Assembly: GCF_014356525.2 (NCBI RefSeq)
Contig: NC_052518.1
Coordinates: 98,477,422 to 98,541,421 of the forward strand
DNA length: 64,000 nucleotides
From: Nilaparvata lugens
Taxonomy: Eukaryota; Arthropoda; Insecta; Hemiptera; Delphacidae
Direction of reading: 5' to 3'
This document shows positions 23,380-31,089 of the stretch, piece after piece (position 1 is the first letter of the stretch; each line of letters opens with the position of its first letter). A program made the position numbers and the translations under genes. Under the pieces are notes generated by a model. It was not told where the DNA came from, did no database searches, and saw only the letters and a program-made list of their open reading frames with translations.

Positions 23380-25026
23380 AGCTCAGCAGAGTCGGAAGAA
23401 GTGAACGATTCTGACAAGGATGTGGACTATAACCCTGGTGGAGAAAACAGCTTGGACTCATCAGATAGTGAGCAGTCAGAAATTTATTGTGACCAGCCTC
23501 AAGCAGCAGCTAACCAGGTAGTAGATGCAGCCCTACAGTAAATATGCACTGAAAAAGGACGCAAGCGGAAAAAACAAGGTAGGAAATCTACCATAAACAA
23601 AATACTCAGAAACTCTGGAAAGGAATATATTGGTCATCATGGCAAAAAGAAAGAAGCTAAAGTCATGGTGAAACTTGATTGCAGACATACCTGCAGATAC
23701 AAGTGTGGTGAAACCATCAATGATCTAGAGCGGCAGAAATTTTTTGATGAATTTTGGTCTCTTGCAAATTGAAATTTGCAATCAGCATTTATAGCCTCTT
23801 GTGTTACATCAAAACAACCAGCTAGAAAGAAGAAAAATGCAAGCAGATGACAAAAATTGTTACTCTGAAGGGATTCAGAGTATGTAAATCATTCTTCATT
23901 CAAACTTTAGGTGTTTCCCACAACAGATTCGATCTTGTGACAAGAAAAATGATTGAAACTGGCATTGCATCAAAAGATAGTCGAGGTGAAGGGAAGAAGA
24001 AACATGAAATTGATGAACTCCTGATAAATCAAGTAAAAGAACACATCCGCTTGTTCCCCAAATACAGTAGCCACTACATAGGCGTTATAATCCAAAAAGA
24101 CAATACCTGTCACCAGATCTCTCCATTTCTATAATATATAAGTTATATTGTGATTGGTGTAAAGAAAATGGATATGATAATGTGAAAGAGTGGTGTTACC
24201 GTCATATTTTCAATACTTGTTTCAATTTGAGTTTTCACAGACCACACACAGACACATGTAACAAGTGTGACACTTTTGCAATCAAATTAAAACACGAAAC
24301 AGATGGAACAATTTTGTCTCAAACTAAGCTTGAACAAGAACTGCATCACAGGAAGGCTCAATTAGCTGTTGAGCAGAAAGAGAATGACAAGAAGTATGCT
24401 GGGGATGATGTTGAAATTTTCACTTTTGACCTGCAAAAAACATTGCCAACACCTTCTCTCACCAGTAACAAAGTGTACTACCTAAGAGTTTTATGGACCT
24501 ATAACCTAGGAGTTCATAACATTGAGACTGGAGATGCTTCTGTGTTCATGTGGAGTGAAAACATCGCATCCAGAGGCTCCCAAGAAATTGGCTCCTGCCT
24601 CAAAAAAATATTGTAAGAAAATGAATACCAGTACTAAACACATTATTGCTTACAGTGATTGCTGCGGCGGTCAAAACAGCAACAACAACATCTTGAAATA
24701 CTGGATGTATATAATAAGACAGAGTGAATCATTGGAGGTTATTGACCACAAATTTTTGGAGCAAGGGCATACCTATATGGAGTGTGGCCAAGATTTTGTT
24801 CGTATAGAGAAACAAAAGAAGCACCATAACAACACTTATGTTGCTCAATATTGGATGAAAATCGTGAAAAAACATCCAAGAAGTTCACTGTTATTGAAAT
24901 GAAGAAAGATGACTTTCTCTCAATTAAACCTATGAATGAGATAACAAAGAGTATTGCCAACAAAGACAATGACGGAAATAAAATATTATGGAGAAACATA
25001 AGATGGATACGGGTTAAGAGAAATCA
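23380..25026 (+). pseudogene. decayed DDE-type transposase (arthropod GGQN family)
   Basis: A reading frame can be followed across the interval through at least three stop codons and three or four frameshifts (near 23540, 23770, 23850, 24085, 24610 and 24868). It begins with an acidic stretch (SDKDVDYNPGGEN), then the CRYKC region, KGFRVCKSFFIQTLGVSHNR, FPKYSSHYIG, HIFNTCFNLSFHRPHTDTCN plus KCDTF, a block reading TFDLQKTLPTP, then ASRGSQEIGSC, YSDCCGGQNSNNN and GHTYMECGQDF. This order is that of a transposase-derived family widespread in insects and other invertebrates. The D in TFDLQ and the D in YSDCCGGQN are probably two of the three acidic catalytic residues. I believe related proteins carry a DUF7869-type label, but I could not check. 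The 5' side begins at a splice acceptor. It is not functional. Confidence 0.65.
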
Positions 25027-25028
25027 AC

Positions 25029-25392
25029 CTCTTACACTTCCTCCATCAACTCAACTCCAACTACTCTGTCTCCTTCACCTGGAATATTTCTGAATCCTCT
25101 ATCAACTTCCTAGATGTCAATCTAATCCTTTCCAACTCCAATATCTTATTCACCAATATTTTAACCAAATCCACCCACACTCAACAGTTCCTACACTTTG
25201 AAAGTTGCCATCCCTACCACATAAAAAAGGTCCCTCCCACGTTCCCTCTCAATCCGTGGCCAAAAAATTTGCAGTGATCCTAACCATCTTGACCAGTACC
25301 TCAAAAAACTCCACCAATCCCTCCTGAAACGTAACTATCCTTACAGATCTGTCCCATGTCGTCTCCTCCAATCCCTCTACCAAACACCTTTT

Positions 25393-25394
<2 letters not shown>
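25029..25394 (+). pseudogene. Penelope-like element reverse transcriptase fragment
   Basis: Frame 1 (25029-25240) reads SSINFLDVNLILSNSN, then LTKSTHTQQFLHFESCHPYH. Frame 2 (25240-25394) continues RSLSIRGQKICSD, HLDQYLKKLHQSLLKRNYP and so on. FLDV, the T-x-x-x-K-[PS]-T-x-x-x-Q-[FL]-L block, the S-C-H-P-x-H block, the R-x-x-x-I-C-S block and the L-x-x-R-x-Y-P block are, in this order, the C-terminal hallmarks of Penelope-like reverse transcriptases. One frameshift separates the halves. The sequence runs straight into a (CA)n tract, so the GIY-YIG endonuclease part is missing. Its 5' edge abuts the decayed transposase. Confidence 0.75.
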
Positions 25395-25479
<85 letters not shown>

Positions 25480-25484
25480 CACAA
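25395..25484. repeat. (CA)n microsatellite, about 90 bp
   Basis: An almost pure CA run with one CACC interruption near 25454. It interrupts or terminates the Penelope fragment. It is followed by AAATGGCAGAAGAGAA, the same flank found on the other side of the CA tract at 62133. Confidence 0.97.
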
Positions 25485-25720
25485 ATGGCAGAAGAGAAAA
25501 AAAAGAGAACTTGGATTAACATTGCTTGCTAATGTTGATTAATTCTCCGGGAAAATTTTGTAAGGGAAGACGCTAGAAGCAGCAGTTGAACCAAATTCTT
25601 ACATGATTATTATGGCTGAGATTTAGCAGATGCTTTGTGTAAATCGATGTTCTATTTATAACTTACCCCCTGCCATGTATAATTCTTGAGAACTTGCGAA
25701 ATTCACGAGAATAGTAATTG
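25485..25720. other. spacer before the LTR element
   Basis: AT-rich sequence with no gene. A small hairpin (AACATT...AATGTT) lies near 25518-25536. Confidence 0.5.
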
Positions 25721-26632
25721 GTAATGTCACAAAGTGAATTTTTGTGACGGATAGAGAGCCGTCGACTAGTGAAAAATTAGCGAATCTATTCTGTTTTAGA
25801 ATAGGAATAGGATCGACTGCCGGATATATTTTGTTAGACTTGTAGTTGTATATGCATTATCACCATCGCCGTCAACCCCTTTAAATCATCAGCAGCGGAT
25901 TCATCTAACCAGATATTTCCAGATCTTGTTTACCACTCTAAGCGGCTACCGAGTCGGGTTGGTATCGCTCTTCATGAAATTTCTGGAATAGAAATATTGT
26001 TTACCGGCCTGAATTAGTGTAGCAATTACTATCATTGTCATCATTTGCTGCACCCTTAGCATCAGGAGCAGCTGAATCAAACCCTGTCACATGACCAGTG
26101 GCGTGATCGTCTTTTCAGACTCTCATTGGTTAGGAAGCTCTTTTCCCCCGGCCTCCTAATTTTCAGCGACCCGGTGCAGCTTCGAGAAGACCTGGGAGAG
26201 GGCAGTTGTTCGGTGAACGGGTTCGTGTACGGCTGCGTTCCGAGCGGCGCTCCTAATAGTGGTGTACTAGAGGGCTAATATTCTATTCTGTATTTTAGTG
26301 AATGGAATATTGTATGTCGAATTGCCGACTGTATTTGAAGATAGAACTTCCTGGGGGATTTTCTTTCTTGTTGGTTATTTTTCCTAAATTCGTATCACTG
26401 GGGGTGAACGAGTTATCCTTGGTTTTGAAACCTGTAAGGGATCTCAAGTTTGTGTTACAAATAGTTGAGTGGGAAATTTAGCTAGGCTCTTATAGCGGGT
26501 TATTTTTGAGTACTTAATTTATAAGTCTCGACTCTGTCGCTTCACGACGTTTTTAATTATAATACGGGAAGTGGGAATCGGTTCGCTATTCTCCGTATCA
26601 GTATCCACGTCATTTCAGGTAATTGTATGTCA

Positions 26633-28123
26633 GGACTGGTAGTCCGTATATTTTTCCTTCTCTGTAGTAAGGTGGCCTTTAGTTTAAAGAGTAATTTTTC
26701 TCCAATTAATTTTTATTCTTGTGGGAAAATCCCTGTTCCTTTTGAGAATAGTTTTCTCGATTAATTTTTATCCTTGTAGAGAAATTATTATCATTTATGG
26801 TAAATTTTCCTTGCTTAGTTTTCATACTATAGAGTGGCCCAGTATTTTAACTTTTCTTAGCAGTTTCTGACTTGCTGTATACCTAGTAGGAAATTCCAAT
26901 CATTTCCTTGAGAACTCAGGTACAGCTTGAGTTCGTCCTTGTCGAAGTTGGTAGACTGCGACGCCCTTTCTCTTTCTTTCTCTTCACTTTCCCTATTCTA
27001 AAATCCTTCTAGCTCTCAGGTACAGCTTGAGGACTTCCTCGCCGAAGTTTCTAGACTGCGGCATCCTTTCTCTTAATTCTTCCTGTGTTAAAATCCTTCC
27101 TGATCTCAGTTCCAGATTCGAGATCGTCCTAGTCGCGGGTTTTCAGACCCGCGAATCCTTTCTAAAATTCTTAGAAACCTGTCTTCTTTAATAGCAAATA
27201 TTATTTGCTGGCTTTACCTGTGGAAAATTCACGAATTTTCCCGTGATCTCAGTTGCAAATTAGAGATCGATCTTGTGGTAGTCCTTAGACTGGCAATTAC
27301 TTGGAAAAGTCTATTGAAATCTTTTCCTGAATTAGGAGTCTCTGACTCGATATTTTCCTTGTGGAAAATCCTGGAAGAATCCTTTCCTACCCTGACAACG
27401 ACAGACTGTTGTCTTCCCGATATTATTCTACAGACTGTGTCTGTGAAAAATCTTTTCTATCCTCTCATAATAGTCAACATACTGACTATTAATTTAAAAG
27501 CGTTTCGGACGATTGAGAGTGATTCCCATACCCTTAAGGGCAGTCACAGATTGGCCCTTAATAACCGGCGCGCAGTCATCAGATTAGCGCAGAAATCCTG
27601 TTTAGCAGTTTCAGAATTGCTGAAAATCCTTTCGCAGCTGCAGGCTCGCGACTCAGAAATCCCACACCTCAAACCTTATCCTCTAAATTTTAATTACCAC
27701 ATAATTGAAATTGATATACTGTATTTAGCTAGCAGGTCCAGCCTGCTGAGAGCTAGAGCGCAATTCTCAGATTGCGGATTATTGAGCAGACATTTATTTG
27801 CTGTAGAGAATAATAATCTTATTATTGATTCTCTGTTCCCTATACCCTATACCGTGCCCTATTTAACTACATCTTATAACTCCATAGTTCCGTCATACCT
27901 TTACCCCATAGCTCTCACCTTAAACCCTATTGAAAAACCACATCCCGGGCTTGCAGGTACAGCTTGCTCGCCGTCAATTCGCAGTTGGTTCAGATTGCGT
28001 ACTACCTTTATAAATAGAATTATTGGTAGGGATCTGATAGTCAGATCCGTCTCCTTGTATAGGGTTATCTTAATATCCCTTAACACCCACCCTGTATTTC
28101 AAAGGCCGAGGGCCGAATCGGCC
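26633..28123. repeat. array of short stem-loops with a shared loop motif
   Basis: At least 18 perfect stems of 6 bp or more lie in about 1.5 kb. Examples: 26888-26908, 26912-26934, 27102-27125, 27133-27154, 27159-27177, 27193-27209, 27222-27241, 27245-27268, 27352-27369, 27394-27413, 27430-27444, 27469-27490, 27534-27561, 27731-27747, 27759-27776, 27805-27834, 28030-28048 and 28104-28123. Several loops resemble each other (AGGTACAGCTT, AGTTCCAGATTC, AGTTGCAAATTA, AGTCACAGATTG) while the stems around them differ and are complementary. The same array is present in the 3' LTR, shifted by 5,365 bp. Confidence 0.75.
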
Positions 28124-28189
28124 AGCAACGGCACGGGCAAACACTCTTCCCCTGAAAGAAAAAAATCTCGCGAAAGAAGCAGAGGGTAA
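27275..28189 (+). other. 304-codon open frame inside the LTR, coding status doubtful
   Basis: The frame is open for 304 codons in both LTRs (second copy 32640-33554) and ends in a basic serine/arginine tail (SSPERKKSRERSRG). It starts at GTG, not ATG. No domain is recognisable, and the sequence coincides with the stem-loop array, which would constrain the DNA for other reasons. Near its end a heptamer A AAA AAA (28159-28165) sits in the phase typical of -1 frameshift sites. The -1 frame is the Gag frame, which is open from 28156. This may be a real N-terminal extension of Gag or a coincidence. Confidence 0.2.
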
Positions 28190-28376
28190 AGAATCAGGAT
28201 AGAGGGAGAAGTGTAGGTCCGGTAACTCCACCTGTCAGTACGGCTACTGACCCCGACCCATATCCGACTGTAGCTAGTCCGCGTTGTAGCAATACTTCGC
28301 AATTATTAGGAAACCTAGAGGGTGGAATAGGTCATGCTAATAAAACTGACGTCTTCGAACGTGGGGCTAAGACGTC

Positions 28377-28387
28377 TGGCGCCCAAG
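28377..28387 (+). promoter_or_regulatory. primer-binding-site-like sequence
   Basis: TGGCGCCCAAG resembles the tRNA-primer binding sites of many LTR elements, which begin TGG. It sits 35 bp inside the end of the 5' LTR instead of next to it, and it lies within the upstream part of the open Gag frame. Both facts weaken the call. Confidence 0.3.
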
Positions 28388-28425
28388 AAAATCGCGAAGA
28401 GGGTTTAGGTGAATCCCAATCCGCG

Positions 28426-30366
28426 ATGAGTGTACACGGAGAAGAGACTACTCATCAGGATGATGAAGTCGTACAGGCGGTCCGCCGGGAGGACCTCGCG
28501 GAACGCGAAGCCGACCCCAGAGTTTCGTGGGTGTATCGGCTGAATAAGGAGGAAGCGGTCGGCTACCTAGAGAGTCTCGGCCTGTCGGCAGCGGGGACTG
28601 TGAAGGAGCTGAGGAGGAGGATGGTCGAGCACCTTCGATCCCGGACCGCTGCTGCCTCTCAACCAGGTACAGAGCCGGCACTGTCCCGCTCTTCAGGCAC
28701 GTATAGTCAGGGAGAAGTCTGCGACAAGGTAAGAAGTTGGAATTTACATTTTGATGGTGTATCGGATGCTTCCAGTTTCATCGAGAGGCTCGCGGAACTC
28801 CAGGGCGCATATGGGATCTCTGGGGAGCAATCTCTTATAGCCTTGCCGGAGCTGATGGAGGGAGGGGCCCTACTTTGGATGCGGAATCGTCGCTCCCAGT
28901 GGAGGACGTGGGCTGATTTTGTAGAGGCATTTAAACTCCGTTATTATCCCCATTCTTATAGTAACGACCTTGAGAGTCAGATCATTGCAAGGAAGCAGAG
29001 GGAGGGCGAACCGGCTGATGAGTATGCCGAAGCCTTGCTTACCTTAATGAGACGGTTAGGTAGTTATGAGGGGGATAGGATGCTTCAAAGATTGTATTTG
29101 AATTTATTACCGAGGTATAAATTATATGTTCGTAGTGTAGGGGTTAAAAATGTAGATGAGTTGTTAGATGTAACCAGAGAGTATGAGGCGATTCGTGCCG
29201 AAGAGAGAAACGGGAGGTTATCTCTGAAAAGCACGAAAAGTGAAGAACAAAAACGGAGTGATTTTCAGTCTAAAACCGCACCGAAAACGCGAGAAAATAG
29301 GGTAGGAGAAATACAAGAGCCTAAGTGTTGGAATTGTAATAAAGTAGGGCATTGGAAGTCGAATTGTTCCGAAATTTCTAGTTGTCAAAAGTGTAAAGAA
29401 ATTTTTGATTATTGTAAATGTGTCTCACAAACCAATAAGGTATCAGGAATCGCTGTAGTGAAGTTATCACGTGTTTTAAGTATGAGGTCGAAGTTGGGGG
29501 ATGAGCGCATTTATATTGATGTAGAAATTGCAGGGCAAAAATTTATTGCACTATTAGATATGGGAGTAGAGGTATCCTGTATTAGTGGAAAAGCTCTTAA
29601 AGTGTTAGAGAACGTAGGGTGTGTAAGAAAAGAAAATTGTAGTCACCATAAAATATTATCCAATGGGAAGTATAATAATTTTTCCACGAAAATTATAACT
29701 AATTTAAAAGTAGAAAATATTTTAGTTTCATTTCAACCGGTAGTTGTAGAGGGGCTTTCCCACGATGTGTCATTGGGTATGTCGTTTATGAAACAGCATA
29801 ATATGAGTATTCAAATGCGTGATAGAATTGTAGAGTGGGAACCTAGTATAGTAGATAATGGAGTAACATGTAGCTTAGAGCGTGAAAAGATGTCTAAGTC
29901 TTGTATCTCAAAAGTTGCTACAGTAGCTAGCGAGAGACGGGAGAGTGAGAGTGATGGAGATGGGATTTATGTCCATGTGGGAGTAGGTGGAATGGATCTC
30001 AATGCTTTAATTGATACGACGACAGATAAAACATTTATCTCTTCTGAAGTAGCCAATCGTCTTGGAGTAGAGGGGGAGCCCATATTACCGGTTATCGTTT
30101 GTGGGAAAAATTATAATTGGAAGGTATCTATCACACCTAATATAAATTCGCGAATGGTTTTAGGGTTGAAAAATCTCCGTGATATGAGAGCTGTAATAGA
30201 GTTACAGCCTCATGGTATTCGCTTAAGGAGTAGGGATGATGAGGGAAAATTATCAGTTGTCTCCGGGATGGAGAAGGTAGATAAATCCCCTGTAAGAAAA
30301 CTTGAAAAGTTTTCACCTACCTCTGAACAAGCTCCTGTAAGCGGGAAAAGAGTAAAAGCTCCATAA
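28426..30366 (+). CDS. Gag-like polyprotein with SAP motif, CCHC knuckle and two degenerate protease domains
   Basis: The ORF codes for 646 residues and is intact. Residues about 38-72 (containing EEAVGYLESLGLSAAGTVKE) fit a SAP DNA-binding motif. Residues about 105-260 have the retrotransposon Gag fold signature (WRTWADFVEAFKLRY, EYAEALLTLMRRLG, YLNLLPRYKLYV). A CCHC knuckle (CWNCNKVGHWKSNC) lies at 301-314, followed by a second Cys cluster (CQKCKEIFDYCKC) at 321-333. Two retropepsin-like repeats follow: FIALLDMGVEVSCIS, with D378-M-G, and LNALIDTTTDKTFISS, with D530-T-T. Neither keeps the D-[ST]-G triad, so peptidase activity is doubtful. The frame is open upstream to 28156; 28426 is its first ATG. 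The product would assemble capsid-like particles around the element RNA. Confidence 0.85.
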   Translation: MSVHGEETTHQDDEVVQAVRREDLAEREADPRVSWVYRLNKEEAVGYLESLGLSAAGTVKELRRRMVEHLRSRTAAASQPGTEPALSRSSGTYSQGEVCDKVRSWNLHFDGVSDASSFIERLAELQGAYGISGEQSLIALPELMEGGALLWMRNRRSQWRTWADFVEAFKLRYYPHSYSNDLESQIIARKQREGEPADEYAEALLTLMRRLGSYEGDRMLQRLYLNLLPRYKLYVRSVGVKNVDELLDVTREYEAIRAEERNGRLSLKSTKSEEQKRSDFQSKTAPKTRENRVGEIQEPKCWNCNKVGHWKSNCSEISSCQKCKEIFDYCKCVSQTNKVSGIAVVKLSRVLSMRSKLGDERIYIDVEIAGQKFIALLDMGVEVSCISGKALKVLENVGCVRKENCSHHKILSNGKYNNFSTKIITNLKVENILVSFQPVVVEGLSHDVSLGMSFMKQHNMSIQMRDRIVEWEPSIVDNGVTCSLEREKMSKSCISKVATVASERRESESDGDGIYVHVGVGGMDLNALIDTTTDKTFISSEVANRLGVEGEPILPVIVCGKNYNWKVSITPNINSRMVLGLKNLRDMRAVIELQPHGIRLRSRDDEGKLSVVSGMEKVDKSPVRKLEKFSPTSEQAPVSGKRVKAP

Positions 30367-30728
30367 GAGGGGTTGAATCTATTAAACTTTATACCTGTCC
30401 TAAAAATATAGAGAAGCAGGGGAGTGCTTTAAATATTAAGAATAGGCAGGATAAAGTTGTGGTACGGGATGTACTGTCACGATTTCCTCATAGAGAGGGG
30501 GGCGAGTTGAATAGAGCTAACGCAGGTTGTAGTGCAACTCATTCAATTGAAAATCGCCATAGCGGTAGCGAATTTAGTGGCAAAGGAGAATTGAAAACCC
30601 GATCCGAGATGAGGAGATCAGGGGGGAATGATTTTGGTAACAATTCATTGTATTCCAGCGGTCAACAGTACAGGAGCCGATGGAGAAGAGCGAAAGGAGT
30701 AGGTAGACTCCTAATGTGTTCCATATGA
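30367..30728 (+). pseudogene. relic of pol in the -1 frame
   Basis: The frame shifted by -1 relative to gag is open across the gag stop and reads DKVVVRDVLSRFPHRE near 30450-30495. This matches the segment at the end of gypsy RNase H (typically NVVADALSR), with AD changed to RD. All of RT and most of RNase H are missing upstream and integrase is missing downstream. The element therefore arose by one large internal deletion of pol, while keeping the usual -1 gag/pol arrangement. Confidence 0.6.
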
Positions 30729-31079
30729 GGGGTGAATGGTTCTCTTTTCATCTTTCATCTTTTTCTCCTTTTTCTTTTCATTCTTCACAGGTGGTTTTAC
30801 TTTTCCTTTTCTTTCAGATTATTATACAGCTGCTTTCAGCCAGGGGCTGTTGTTATCGGTGTTATCGGGAGATAACAAGCGATGAGGTCTATTGCTAACT
30901 GCTGTTACAATAGTTGGAGCAACAGGTTGTTTCTTTTTCAGCGTTAGGTCATGCTTATCTTGTGGCTTGGGAAGCCTGACCTACTGCACTAATTATTCTT
31001 CTTTTCAGCTTCGCGGAGTCAACCGGTACCTCGGATGCTGTATTTTCTTCTCATCGCCAACCCCCCCCCCCTCCTTAGT
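30729..31079 (+). other. 3' untranslated region of the gag-only element
   Basis: Pyrimidine-rich DNA with two good splice-acceptor-like sites (CATTCTTCACAG near 30789 and CCTTTTCTTTCAG near 30818) and a small hairpin (GTTATC...GATAAC, about 30851-30876). No credible ORF was seen. In related elements an env or other downstream gene can occupy this place. Confidence 0.45.
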
Positions 31080-31089
31080 AGGAGTGGGG
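31080..31089 (+). promoter_or_regulatory. polypurine tract
   Basis: AGGAGTGGGG lies directly before the first base of the 3' LTR (31090), as expected for the plus-strand primer. It is interrupted by one T. Confidence 0.65.

Larger units (their letters stand above)
25725..28342 (+). repeat. 5' LTR of the gag-only element, hairpin-rich
   Basis: The copy starts with a perfect terminal hairpin (stem GTCACAAA, 25726-25733 with 25741-25748). It carries a dense series of short stem-loops, especially at 26633-28123, described in the findings. A 304-codon open frame (27275-28189) lies in its second half. The LTR is far longer than usual for gypsy elements (mostly 0.2-1 kb). The frame of the Gag ORF is open across its right boundary. 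Confidence 0.9.

Noticed and set aside
25249..25482. Minus-strand frame rich in Cys-Val
   Set aside because: It is a translation of the CA microsatellite and the antisense of the Penelope fragment.
28343..28370. tRNA-primer site directly after the 5' LTR
   Set aside because: The sequence contains TTCGAAC, as in T-loops, but the flanking bases do not form the expected T-stem and there is no TGG at the boundary.
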